From Prorocentrum cordatum (taxonomy: Eukaryota; Sar; Dinophyceae; Prorocentrales; Prorocentraceae): a stretch of 64,000 bases of DNA. The position numbers and the translations under genes were made by a program. The notes under the pieces were generated by a model, which was not told where the DNA came from, did not search any database, and saw only the letters and a list, made by a program, of their open reading frames with translations. The DNA lies in contig CAUYUJ010017646.1 of assembly GCA_963575745.1 (NCBI GenBank), forward strand, positions 85,411 through 149,410. The letters are read 5' to 3'. Shown piece by piece: positions 9,441 to 21,080 of this stretch (positions are counted from its first letter, which is position 1; every line of letters starts with the position of its first letter).

Positions 9441-12330
9441 CTGAAGATTGCATAACGCGGATCGCACAACACAGTTCGCACCGTACATATTCATCTCGTA
9501 CGTGGGTATGAACACAGGTTCGGGCCCGCGCTGGCTAACCCGTATGCGTGTCCATATATGTGTATGTATACCGATGAGGCACTTTTGGTCCACATGCGTC
9601 TTTGATGCTGCACACGACGGGGCTTCTTATATTGATTCGGATATTGCGCGCGCCCGCGCATGCATTTGAAGCAATTCGGTTGGACGCGCATGATGCCAAA
9701 TCCATCATTTCGCAATTGGCACATATGGTGCATTCGCCAGGATGGCTTTGAGTGGACGTGCGGTTGGTACGATGTTTTTCTTGTCGGAAGCTAACCTCAG
9801 ACGACCAACGCACAGTGAGTACCCATTGATGCTTGAATTGTTGTTGATCGTTCCGCGATGGTGCCTCGATGGCGTTCCGGGTTGTTCCATATTCTGCGTG
9901 CGTGAGAGGAAGGTCGTTCACAATCGCTACGAGACGCATGCGCGACGCACAGCATCCTATCTTCTCCACCTGCCTCTCTCGATCGGCCCACGCAGAGCTG
10001 TCTTGCTAGGCATACCGTGGATGCGTTGCCATGCCGGCACGCGTGCGTCTGTTTGGGCATTCAGATTTTGATGGAGTTTTTCACCACAATTGGGAATTCG
10101 TTATTCCACGGTTTTTCTTCAGGGCTGCAGACGTATTTTGGCGGTGTTCAGGCGGGCGGACCGCTGCAGGGAACCGTGTTTGGGAGAGAGCACCGCTGGT
10201 ATTTCCGATTCAGCACGGGGCGAACCACCACACAGACAGGGTCTTACAGCAGACGATACGAAGATGTTCGCCGACTTTTGAGGGTCCTGCTGTGTCCGAG
10301 AGCTTCTGCGGGTCCCTGGGGCCATCGAGGGATATGACTTGTCCGTGGGGCAATTTTCGCAGGCTGGTTTCTTACTTGACGTGTCCACAGAAGAGAACCG
10401 ATTAAGCTCGGGCGATCTGTTCAGGCGGAGGGCCAAGGCCGCAATGGGGGAGGAGGGGGCGACGCGCGCGCTTATGTTGCCTATCCCCGCTTGCCAGTGA
10501 GCCCAGGGCCCCTCACCGGCACACCACTGATGGCGACGCAGATCATGTTCGTGTCGAGTCCTACGAGCCAGAAAGTGGTCTCCCCGCTCGGCCGGCCTGG
10601 CTTTGCAGTGGCAGAAGGAAGGGGAATCAGTACCGAAGTGCGAAAGAGGATGAGGTTATTTGACCGTGCTTTCCAAGGCGATGTTCTACTCACCCGGAAG
10701 GTTGGGGCTGTCAGGCTACGTTCCCGACCCGTATGCCCCGAATGTGTATTCCGTTTGGTAGACCGCACCCTGGGAACCCCGGCTGCCCGCATTCTGGGGC
10801 CCATACTCATCACCACAGCGGGCTTGTTTTCTTCCATGAGCGTTGGTCGGGTTATTGTATTGGCGTGAGGTCGTGTTGTCCTGGGCATGCTTTTGCATGT
10901 GCAAGAGGCAACTCGTTTACATTGTGTACGCTTTGGTCGGGGTCGGGCATAGTTAGGACCCTAGGTAAGGGCCGTCAGGTCAAATCCACGCGGGCCCCAT
11001 GGAGTCCCGCCTGCCCGCCCTGCAGACCACGGCTGCCGGGCCCCAGGAATCCTTGCGGGCGCCATTTGCCCTCACGGCGGACAGCATTGCCATACGTCAC
11101 GGCTTTCCGCCAGACCCGCCCGCGGCGCGGCACAAGTTCCTCCTAGCGACCGTGAGGAATTTACCATACAAAGGGCGAGCACGACAGGGCAGACACGCAT
11201 AACAAACAACAGCGGCGTATGCATTGAATATACAGAGAGCAAGCACGCACAAGGTACACAGGACGAGGACGCCCTTCCTGAACCCCTATAGATGACAGGC
11301 TCATGCGACATACAATTAACATGTGTATTTGCCAAACGCAGCGGCCACACAGAAATGGCATGTGCAAACAATTCATTGACTTCAATACGAAAAACTTGCG
11401 CAACGCAGGTGATTTGCGTTTGGTTATTCCTGCTTGTGTAGGCGCGGACGACGTATCCTTGCGCGACGACGAATGTACCAGCAAGCGCAACTTAAGGCAC
11501 CTAGCACCTGTAGTCCGCTCATACGGGGGACCCCCGAGTATATACAGCAGGTGTGCGTCAAGTGCAGACGCACATGCCATACACACACAGCATAATCAAG
11601 CGACGTTTGCAACACCTGGGCAACTAAGGCAGAGAGCGCACTGACCTACACACACACACCATCTGCAAACATTATGTTCATGTGAAAGTCACGGGCGATC
11701 ATACACATAATATACTAGCTACGGGTACAGCCGCCATCCAGGCGTAACAGGGCCCACCATCATATATACGCTGGACAAGAAATTGCATGCATTGTATACA
11801 GACGTGAAGCACATGATCACAAGACCCGCTACGAGCATATACGCTACATTTCGTTGGTGGCAATCGCTCGGAGAGACGTCTCAGTGTCCGACTCCTTCCT
11901 CGGTGTTGGCGACGGCGCCCATCAACAATCGGCGGAGGGAACCGTTCTCGCGTTGAGATCCTCATTGTGGTATGCGAGGTGGTCACATATCAAGCGCCGC
12001 TGCACGTGGTTTCCTCTGTCGTTCGGCATCTGTGCTAGGTGTTGCGTGGTATTGCATGTGGTACTGCGGCCAAGGTATATACCGAGCTCAGGGACTTCAA
12101 GTCAACTTCGGGGGTGACCTATACAAATGGCTGCCGCCCGCCGTCCCGCGTGAAGGGCAAGCCGCCAGGCCTTCTTCTGGCCAGCCGCAATTTAACACCT
12201 TTGCGAACTATGCGACTGAAGCGGCAAGGGTGGCTCAGCTTCTGAGGCAGAATCGGGGGCCCAGGAACCAGATGGAGGGATCTCTTTTGTGCGTCGACCT
12301 TTCACCCACGGTTTCTTGTAATACGTAGCT
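9440..12330. other. No recognised gene
   Basis: Mixed-composition DNA without long credible open frames. The frames at 10031-10405 and 10491-10868 are short, lack recognisable motifs and overlap other open frames. A short ADDT peptide near 10245 recalls a reverse transcriptase box but has no supporting context. I see nothing I can name. Confidence 0.5.
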
Positions 12331-12476
12331 CCCCGCAGATGCGGATAAGAGTGAGGGGTGCGGAGGGGACGTCGGCAGTTTGCGAGACTCTGGAGAAGCC
12401 CGCCGCAGGCGCCAAAGTTTCACAAATTCTACAACAAGCCCACCGCAGGCGTCGATTTTTTCGTCAAACCAATGTG

Positions 12477-13202
12477 GGCAGGTCGCGGGTGGGTCGCAAA
12501 TGGGTCGCGGATGGGTCGGTGTCGGGTCGCGGGTGAGTCGCGGGTGGGTCGCGGGTGGGTCGCGGGGTGGGTCGCGGGTGGGTTGCAAGTGGGTCGCGGG
12601 TGGTCGCGGGGTGGGTCGCGGATGGGTCGTGGGGTGGGTCGCGGGTGGGTTGCAAGTGGGCCGAGAGTGAGTCGCGGCGGTCGTGGGGTGGGTCGCGGGT
12701 GGTCGTTGGGGTCGCGGGTGAGTCGCGGTGGGTCGCGGGTGGTCGTGGTGGGTCGCAGGTGGTCGTTGGTGGGTCGCGGGGGGTCGCGGTGGGTCGCGGG
12801 TGGGTCGAGGGCCGGGTCGCGAGTGGGTCGCGGGTTGGGTGGGTCGCGGAAGTGGTCGCGGATGGGTCGTGGGGTGGGTCGCGGGTGGGTTGCAAGTGGG
12901 CCGCGAGTGAGTCGCGGGTGGGTCGCGGGTGGGTCGTGGGGTGGGTCGCGGGGGTTGCAAGTGGGCCGCGAGTGAGTCGCGGGTGGGTCGCGGTGGGTCG
13001 TGGGGTGGGTCGCGGGTTGGTCGCGGGTGGGTCGTTGGTGGGTCGCGGGTGAGTCGCGGGTGGGTCGCGGGTGGGTCGTGGGGTGGGTCGCAGGTGGGTC
13101 GTTGGTGGGTCGCGGGTGGGTCATGGGTGGGTCGCGGGGTGGGTCGCGGGCCGGGTCGCGGGGTGGGTCGCGGGTTGGGTCGCGGGTGGGTCGCGGGTGG
13201 GA
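12477..13202 (+). repeat. GGGTCGCGGGT minisatellite with higher-order structure
   Basis: About 725 bp of 11-bp units GGGTCGCGGGT and variants (GGGTCGTGGGG, GGTTGCAAGT). A block of units ending in GGTTGCAAGTGGGCCGCGAG recurs near 12650, 12890 and 12955, so a higher-order repeat exists. The minus-strand open frame over it is only TH-P-R-P repeats. Confidence 0.92.
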
Positions 13203-13530
13203 CGACGACAACAAACGAACAATGCAACACGCAGAATCCGCACCACGGATCCCCAATTCAGCCACGCACCAAGGGAAAATTAATGACCGTTCGGCCCCTC
13301 AGTCTGATATCTCTGATCGCGGGCATGCTGGGGTGCATCCAAGGAGGCGGCGCGTGGCCTATCATGATGCCATCCATGTTCTGGCACGGCTCGGCCCAGT
13401 TTTTGTGGTTGCCCGCGGCATGACAGATTGGAGCATCTTTCCCCATCGCCTTCGGCTTCTCGAGCCCCGCTTGGAATTGGAATCCGATGGACATCCGCGG
13501 TGCGTCCGAAAGGTGTGTCGGAGGAGAAGC

Positions 13531-13686
13531 AGGGACCACCACCACCGGGAACCTATCGTCGGGGTGATGCCGGCCCTTCGGCGGTGGCACGCCCGAGCGT
13601 CACCACGCAGCGGACGACGCTTTGGCGTGCTTCAGCCCAGAGGTCGTCATCACCCCGATAGGTTCTCGGTGCTGGTGGTCATGTCG
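13531..13686. repeat. Long imperfect hairpin (about 70-bp arms)
   Basis: The left arm from 13535 (ACCACCACCACCGGGAACC) pairs with the right arm ending at 13680 (GGTTCTCGGTGCTGGTGGT). Pairing continues inward through TCGGGGTGATG / CATCACCCCGA and GCACGCCCGAGCGTC / GACGCTTTGGCGTGC, leaving a short loop near 13603-13613. This could be a foldback MITE or a structured RNA precursor. Flanking target duplications were not found. Confidence 0.7.
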
Positions 13687-13689
13687 CGC

Positions 13690-15115
13690 CCGAAGTGTGT
13701 AGGTCGGGGCCAGGGCGCAATACTCTGAACCTCCCAGGCCTTTGAGGCGCGTGCCAGTCTCTTGGAGCAGAGTCTGCTTACAATACCTTCCAAGTTGGAA
13801 GCCCGTGCATGTTCCAGAAGATCTTGGATGGAGCACGCATGTCATGCATGCTGTATAATGTTTGAAGGCTGATGTAAGCCCATCGGAGCACACGCACACT
13901 GTTCCCAATCGTGGATGTGCAGAGTTCACGGCGCCGGCCGTGTCCGTGACTGTCTTCCAAGGCCAGTTGGCCGACAAGCACGCGTGGCATTCTTGTCGCG
14001 ACCATCAGTGCAGGATGTAGGTCGAATTGGTATTCAGCGTGGAGGCCGTGACTCTTGAACACCTGAATGGCGCATGTACTGTGGTACATCGTCGAAATAT
14101 GGCCACATTCATCAGAATGCTGGCTAGTCATGCTGACCATGCCTTCCCTGGCTTGACATTGCGTCATCTGGCTTTACACCCCTTACTCGGGAATCCCATC
14201 TCTTACTTGATGAGCGTTCTCACTAAGACCTCTCATGAGTATCCTCTTTTTATCGCTCCCTTGTATTTCCTCCTGGATGTGATGGGTGCATGACATCTTT
14301 AGACGCGACGTGGACTCCTGTGCGGGACCGGCGGACCCACTGCGATTCCGCCCGATCGTGACCGCACTTCCGCAGCTTTCGGCCATCACTTCTCCCTCGA
14401 CCCTCCTCCGTTTGCTTGAGGGTCGGATGTGAGTTGGTGATCCTGACAGGGCGTGCGCATGCACGTATTCTTCGCGTGTAAGCCGGTCCTAGAGCGTCTA
14501 CTCTGCTCAGACTTCGTCATTTGTTCTAGACGTGTGCGTCGTCGTCCAACGTCCCCCCTCCACCAGTCCTCGATCCTCTCTCTTGCCTCCTCCGACTCGA
14601 GCCACGCCACCGCCGCCACCGTTCGTGGGCGAAAAACCTATCCGTATCCGTGGCCTCGCGGGCCAGGCATCCTGGGCCGCGACCCCGCGAATACGTGTCG
14701 CTTTTTCACGCACGCCCCGCGCGGAGCGTGTCCGTGCAACCGCACATGCGCGGGAGCGCGTTCCAGAATTCAGACCGCGAGGGCGTGGATATGGAGGCGG
14801 TCGCCGCTCGTGATTCTCCCTCCTCTATGGTGGTCCTCGCTTCTCGGCATCGTATGGCTCGAAAGAGGCCATGCCTGTTCTGTTGGAATTGTGGTGCGCA
14901 TTGTTCTTGGAGGTGGGGCCTCGGTTGAAGCGGATTTGCGCTGGGGTGCTCGAGAAGGGTTCTCAGGCGGCCCTATGTAATATTCTGCACGGGACGTCCC
15001 CAAGAACCGGAAAATTCTTGTTGCTTTGTTCCGAGCTGGGAGATGTGCCGTTGAGGTGAGCCCGTGACTCTTGCACAGCTTCAAAAAACGCTGGCAGGAA
15101 ACTAGCTGGCGCCCC
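13690..15115. other. No other feature seen
   Basis: Apart from the possible minus-strand fragment at 13778-14167, I see only short overlapping open frames. 14540-14960 is GC-rich and open in several frames without motifs. Confidence 0.4.
13778..14167 (-). CDS. Possible coding fragment, unrecognised
   Basis: An open frame of 129 codons on the minus strand with balanced composition, including FKSHGLHAEYQFDLHPAL, VLVGQLALEDSHGHG and LQTLYSMHDMRAPSKIFW. It is not repetitive and reads more like protein than the surrounding frames. No family, signal peptide or domain is recognised and there is no nearby gene context. It may be an exon or a piece of a mobile element. Confidence 0.22.
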   Translation of the reverse strand: MTQCQAREGMVSMTSQHSDECGHISTMYHSTCAIQVFKSHGLHAEYQFDLHPALMVATRMPRVLVGQLALEDSHGHGRRRELCTSTIGNSVRVLRWAYISLQTLYSMHDMRAPSKIFWNMHGLPTWKVL

Positions 15116-15129
15116 TAAGTTTTTTCCTT

Positions 15130-15555
15130 GTGTCTTTCTGTCCTCGCTTCTCCCTCTCCCCTCCGATGCCTCGTCCGGCTCGAGCCCATCGCTGCGGCGG
15201 CGGCGGCGGTGCGCGCGGCGGCAGGGTGGACTCCGGGCTGGCGGAGCCGTGCGGCCTCGCCGTCGACCGCAGGCGGGGGGACTTGTACGTCGCGGACAGG
15301 CCGACCCCAGGGGGGGGGGGGCGCGGCGGCGGCGGCGTCGTCGTCGTCGACCACGACGAGGGCGATCACGCAGACGACGCCGACGCCGAAGCCGCCTGCG
15401 CGGGCGGGTGCCTGCTGGCCTGCGGGGCGTGGGTTGCGCTTCTCGTTGGCGTCCGCACTGTCCCATTCTGTCTCAGTCTCTCTCTTTTTCCCCTGCCGTC
15501 GCCGCCACGGTTTCAGCAAGCAGTGCTTGCACTTAGGGGTGCATGCCCGTTGTGA
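15130..15555 (+). CDS. Possible NHL-repeat exon
   Basis: In this frame about 15225-15305 encodes VDSGLAEPCGLAVDRRRGD followed by LYVADR. This fits one blade of an NHL beta-propeller (P.GLAVD..G.LYVAD). NHL repeats form propeller domains used in protein or RNA binding. The flanks are low complexity: poly-Gly, a run of ten G at about 15311-15320, and an acidic DD stretch. The match therefore covers a single blade, and exon boundaries are not defined. A pyrimidine-rich stretch upstream (15120-15165) could serve as a splice acceptor. A chance resemblance is possible. Confidence 0.35.
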   Translation: MSFCPRFSLSPPMPRPARAHRCGGGGGARGGRVDSGLAEPCGLAVDRRRGDLYVADRPTPGGGGRGGGGVVVVDHDEGDHADDADAEAACAGGCLLACGAWVALLVGVRTVPFCLSLSLFPLPSPPRFQQAVLALRGACPL

Positions 15556-15639
15556 TTAGTGATTTGATGGGCCTGCCAAGGTTCCTCCTGGTGTCCAGGT
15601 GGTGGCAGCCCGCGGGCGCCTCGTGGGCTCCTCGTGGGT

Positions 15640-16260
15640 GTCTCGTGGCCGCCCGTGGCCTTGCACCACGTGCAGTGCACCACACAGCTCGCATCACGTG
15701 GCTTGCATTACGTAGCTCGTAACGTGCAGCCTGCACCGCACGTGGTGCGTCGTGCGCACGGTGCTGGATGCGGCCTGCGATGCGTCTGTTTCACCACAAG
15801 GGTTGCGTGCCAGACGTCTGTAGGTAGAGGGGCAAGTTTAGATATGTGTGCATACGTACACACATACATACACACATATATACACATACATACATGCACG
15901 CAAACATGCGTATGTACACACATACATACATACATAAATGCATACATCCATCTATTTCCACATCTGTAGGCCGCAGGTGTCGCTACCTAGCCTGTGTCAT
16001 GTATAGCGCACTACGTGGTTTACACCACCTATACTGCACCTTGTGTATGGCACCACGTAGCTAGCACCACATTGCTTAGACCATACATCTATACATATAT
16101 ATATATATATATGTGTGGCGCCACACAAATCGGACCACATCTACTGCACCACAGGTAGCACCAGATAGCTTCCACCACATATACTACACCACGCACGTTG
16201 CTCCACAAAGGTCGCGCCACGCAGTTTTCACCACATGTCATGCACATCCACAGTGCAACG
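15640..16260 (+). repeat. Degenerate CACCAC(G/A)T array with nested CATA and TA microsatellites
   Basis: Repeated short units such as TTGCACCACGTGCAG, AGCACCACATTGC and TACTGCACCACAGGTAG with a period of about 15-20 bp. They are interrupted at 15850-15960 by (CATA)n / (CA)n and at about 16090-16112 by (TA)n. No gene. Confidence 0.75.
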
Positions 16261-16424
16261 GCGCACATTTCGTGATCCACGCTGGCAGACATGATTCAGA
16301 TATTCCGTGCGCGTTCTTGGTGTGTTTTGTTTGTGGCTCTCTCTCTATACACATAATAACTGGATGCTTTTTCAACCAGTGTTTTCACTTGAATATTATT
16401 ACTTGCGTGTCTAAGGGATTGGAT

Positions 16425-16910
16425 GGGCGTTCCCAGGATTCGCCACGCTCCGGCCTGTTGCCCCCCCCCCGTTGCCGTCTGCTGCTGCCTGCGCGGGTGG
16501 GCTCCAGGGATTCGCCGCGTGTCAGCCCGTGGCCGGCCGCTGCCGTCCGGGTGGGTCTCCACAGGTTTCGCCACGCTCCAGCTCGTTGCCGCCCAGTGCC
16601 GCTTGTCGGAGTGTCGGGAGCGGCAAAGAAGGGGGTGGTGATTAGGGGGGGGTGGATATCATGGCGCGGGCCATGATATTTCTTCAGATTTCATGGCGCC
16701 TCTTCTTATTGCATTACGTCCCTTGCCCCCCCGCTGGGCCGCGCACATGCCGCCGGTCATGATTTGCACCCCCCCCTCTTGGACACCCCCCTCTTGGCCG
16801 CTCCCGAGAATGTCCCCAGGATTCGCCATGTTTCGGCCCGTCGCCGTGCGTTGCCGCCTGTGGGTGTACAGCTTTCGCCTCCGAAAGCGACCGCAGCTGC
16901 GCTTGTGCAT
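16425..16910 (+). repeat. Degenerate repeat of about 65-70 bp with GGATTCGCCACGCTCC core
   Basis: The core GGATTCGCCACGCTCCGGCC or a close variant recurs at about 16437, 16509, 16565 and 16818, each followed by CGTTGCCG(C/T)CTG and GGTGGG(C/T)(T/G). The first three are adjacent; the fourth is separated by a GC-rich segment that includes the palindrome at 16656-16679. Confidence 0.65.
16656..16679. repeat. Perfect 10-bp inverted repeat with 4-nt loop
   Basis: ATATCATGGC then GCGG then GCCATGATAT. It could form a short hairpin; function unknown. Confidence 0.85.
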
Positions 16911-16919
16911 CGCATAGCC

Positions 16920-19700
16920 TACACGTCCACGGTGCCATGACTTCCTGTTTGAGGTCCACGCTGGCAAACATATGAGGAGAGGTTCCCAACCTGGGCTAAA
17001 GGCAGCTGCACAGGGTTGGACCCGTCGCCGGCCTGACTTATTACAGGGCGGATGGCGCCACCCCGCGCCTTTGCACATCTCGCCCCCCCTTCCCCCCCCA
17101 GGGCTTCTGGCGTGCGTGTCCCGATCTCCTTGCCCCGTTCGCCCCAACAGAGCGTCCTCGGGGCGTTCCCGAACTTCTGGACATAAATGCCTCTCAGCCA
17201 GCCGCTCCAGTAGCTGGGTCGGCCGCTCCTGTAGCTGGTACATCCCTGTAGCACCGCTTTTCGCTCTCTGTCCTCTCTCTCGCTCTGGAACTCGTGCGCG
17301 CTCCCCTCCAGCCGAATCTCCTGGCTTTTCCGATCGATCGTGCTGATCCTGGTATCCGCATCGGCCTGGCCAGTGCCTGGTCAGTATTCGATCGATTGTC
17401 TTGGAACCTCACGTAGTGCCCTCGATGGCTCATTGGGTCCAGAACAGCGCAGGTTTCTGCGGTGTTGACAATGGTTTCTTCGCGGCGTCCAAGCTTCCTT
17501 GAGCATCTAGCAGTGCAAGGGGAATGGCCAATATGCTCGTCGCTCGTTGGCTTATCGTGGTTCATGTGTCACTCATCACGTAGCTCACCTATGCATCCCA
17601 GATCGAGACTTTGTCCACGTGAGATCTGTTTGCAGTCGCATGCTGCCAGGGGCCAGAAGATGATCTTCAGGTACACTCTGCTCGCGCACCAGGAGCCGCG
17701 GGCGCCAGTCCTGGGGGCTCGGGTGGCTGCTTGAGAGAGCCTGGCGGTCAAGAGGCGGACAGGTGGAGCCATGGGGAAGCGCGCCTTCTGCCTGCTTCCG
17801 CATTGATGGGCCCGTCTATACATTTCCATTGGCCCTCCTCCGCGAGCCCGTCACGGGCCCCGCATCAGCCATTCCCCCCTCCGTGTGCCTTCCAACCTCC
17901 TTCCACCCTCCAAGTCGGATGCAACTCCTGGGAGGTCAAATTCTAATTTAGCCCCGGTCCGATGTCCAGTTTAATCCGGCTCAATCCCGTTTAATCCGGC
18001 TTAATCCTGTTTAATCCCGCTCAATCCAGCTTGATCCCGCTTGATCCGAGGCCCATTCTGGCGTAACGGCCCCCCAGTGGGGCTTAATCCTCCTTAATCC
18101 TTCCGACGAACACCTCCCAGTAGTTGGCCCCTAACTCCACCTTGAGAGCGCCCCAGTTGCCTGCGAAGCATCCCTTCCCACGCCGCCCCTCGGGCGGAGC
18201 TCGAGAGAGGTCTACCTCCAAAGGCGACCGACCGTCTGCTTGGACCCTGCTCCTGCCACGCACCGTCCACGTGGCTGGGATTCGGATCGACATTGCTGAC
18301 CCACGTCTCGAGGTGCCCGCGTAGGCGTCTCTGGAGGGATTGTGTTGTTCACCAGCATCGGTTCATGGGCAGCGCGGCATCAGTTGGACGTGAATCCGGC
18401 TTCACTTAGACGGTATATTGAAGTGTGTGTCTGACTTCGCCGGCTGTGCTTGTACAGCCGCGCGGTTAACACGTCTTGGCAATTCACATATTGTCATTGT
18501 TTGTCCGACTGCTCAGTCCTGTGGCGTGACAGCTGACATGGACCATCCTTTGCATGATATCCTGTCTGCATGTTCTTACTCCCATAAGGAGCACGGGCGA
18601 GTCGTATTTCGACGCGTTTGTTTTTCGGTCTCCACGCTGTGGCGTCTCGCTGCAAGCTGGCCACACTCTGCCCACCGCCATAATTTTTCAGTTTGGGATT
18701 TTTGGCTTATACCTTACCAATATGATACATTGCTGGTTATGTTGGTTCACACCCCACCACTCTGTTGCCATGCTGGGTCAGCGTTTCATTCCACCCATCG
18801 GCTGGTCTGGCAGCGGTTACAGTTCTTTCTGGCGTTTCACCGCTCTTCGGTGATTCAGTGGCCGCCAATTCGCACCAGACTTCTTGCGCTTCAGTTTACT
18901 TCGAGTTGAGTTGCCTCCTCGGCTTTTTGGCCGCTGCACGTTTCGCATGATGAATTGCACTCGTCAGTGTGCAACGTTTTGTATACTGTGCCTTCGACAA
19001 TGTTCGATCGCAATTGCCACTCCCATCTGCTGCTCGCGCTTGAGGGCTCTCTTCGCCGCCGACTTAAAAAGTGTCTTGAAGTGTGTGTGTGTGTGTCTCC
19101 TGCCGTCGCCGGGCGCCTACTCCCTCCCCCCTCTTGCATGGTGGCCGAATTCGCGTTCGAGCACCTTTCAACGCCTCACCGCCAGCGCAGTCACTCTGCC
19201 TAGTCGCCGACGCGAAAAGTGTGTGTGTGTGTTTCGGTATGGCAGTTGTTCGCATTAATTTAGCGCGGTCGTCAGCCCTCTGCGACTTTACGACGCAAAA
19301 GCTTACGCGTCAGTAAGGCCTGCCTAGCGCATGACGTATTTTTCGCTGCTAGCCAGAAGTGTCAACCACGGGTGGAGTGGCAGGGGTCTGTGCATCTAAT
19401 CGTTATGGCCTCGAGTCAAGTCGGTTGGGCTGTGTTCGTGTCGGCGTACCTGGCTATGCTTCGCGTCGCGTCGCCTGGCGTGAACACTGACGTTCGTCTC
19501 GCCAGGCCTTCAGTAGATCCGCAGTATCCGGCGCGTGGCACCAGCCACGCTCTGGGCCAGTACTCCTCCTGAGACATTGAGGGATTATCCGCATTCGCAG
19601 GTGATGGTCGGAGGACCTTGAGTTGGGAATTTTGTAAAGCTAAGACTTCAAGAGCAGCGTCGTCAGCGCTTCATGAGATTAGCATGTACTATTGTCTGAC
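16920..19700. other. No recognised gene
   Basis: Contains only short open frames without motifs (for example 18418-18909 on plus). Visible sub-features are the TTTAATCC array at 17963-18052 and two short GT runs at 19081-19099 and 19217-19233. Confidence 0.5.
17963..18052 (+). repeat. TTTAATCCGGC tandem repeat
   Basis: About eight units of 11 bp such as TTTAATCCGGC, TCAATCCCG and TTGATCCCGC. Related TTAATCC steps reappear at 18086-18102. It is not a telomeric repeat (no TTTAGGG). Confidence 0.85.
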
Positions 19701-19979
19701 TTGTTCGACTCTGTGCTGGCACTGCGTGATGCTGCGATGCAGGGTGCAGGCGGATGAGGACAGTAGATGCCTCATGCTCGTGAAATGATTACTGCACGTC
19801 TGGGGCTTTCTCACCACTTGCAAGTCTTCTTCGGGAGTCCAAATGATGTTTCTGGGTTTGTGCCGATTGGAGGGGTGGTTCCAAGGCTTCGTCAAGATGC
19901 CGATCTGTACGTTAACCGTAAGGGTGCTCGCGCTGGTTGGGCCCGAAGGTGTTCAGGCCTGGGTGAGATTCAGGCGCTT

Positions 19980-21080
19980 CTTGGGGCCTCGTGGGGGCTG
20001 TCTTAGACTATGGCTGACCACGTTGAGGCTATCTCGAGGACACCTGGGGCTGGCTTTGGATTACATTTTTGGTCTTCCTGAACATCGCCACCCATTTGTC
20101 GTCGCTCTTTGGCCGCCCTGAGGCCCTCTCTCTTGGGCTTCTCCTGGAGCGCTCATGGTGGAGTTTCGGCCCCTCTTGGGACTTTTTAGGGTTTTCTCGG
20201 GACCCTCTTGGGGCCACCTCTGGGTCGGAGGAGCCCATTTGAGCCCACAAGGGCGAGAACGCCATGCTCATCAACAAAATCCATACATTTCCATGATTCA
20301 GTTGTCTTTGGTCGAAATTGGCCATCTGGAACCATCTTGGTGACGTATCGGGACCTTTCGGGCCAGCCTTGGGGCCTTACTACCGTTTGACATCCACTTG
20401 CACGCGCTCTCGAACCGCTTTGGGGGCCTCTTAGAGCTCTCTTGGTGCCCTCCTGGGACGCTCTTGGAAGTTTTGAGGCCCTCTCAGGGACCTCGTGGGG
20501 CTCTCTTACCTCGTGGGCTCTCTTGGGGCAACCTCCGGGCCCGACACGTTTGTCGGAACCCGCCAGGTGCATATTCTGCCTTTTTGAAGTATCATTTGAG
20601 TCCGTTGGGATGTTTGGGGCTATCTGGGGTGGCCACCTTGTGGTCACAATCGCACCGTCCTCGATCGTATTGGGGTCATCTCTGGGCAGTCTCGAGGCCT
20701 GGCGCCGACTGGCCCGAACTCTTGTACCGCTCGTAGGCCCCCCCTGGAGCTCTCTAGGAGCCACCTAAAGACCCTCCTCTTCAGGGATTTGTGGGACTTC
20801 GTTGAGCTCTCTTGGAGCCTCGTTGCAGCCACCTCGGGGCCCCAGATGTAAGACGGCAGAATCATCATAAACATGGTTTTCAAGTCACGTTGCGATCTTG
20901 ACAACCTCCGACGACACATCATTTGCCATACGGGCCATCTTGGTGCCCGTTAGGCTATAGCTTGGGCCATCCTGGGCTTTTCGAGGCCATCCAGGAGGGG
21001 GTCATCTTGGGGCCGTCTCGGGGTCAGCATGAGGTCCTACACCCATCGGCGCGCGGTCTTGGGGCGCTCCTTAGACGTCC
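19980..21080 (+). repeat. Degenerate GGCC/TTGG array block
   Basis: The same array family as 7600-9240 in the same orientation (GGGGCCTCGTGGGGGC, TCTTGGGGCC), more diverged. AT-richer interruptions lie near 20255-20345 and 20865-20940. Confidence 0.7.

Noticed and set aside
10080-10330. Possible reverse transcriptase remnant (GVQAGGPLQGTVFG and an ADDT peptide)
   Set aside because: Motifs lie in different frames and no other reverse transcriptase block is nearby.
12235-13230. 331-codon minus-strand frame rich in Thr, His, Pro and Arg
   Set aside because: Exact shadow of the GGGTCGCGGGT minisatellite.
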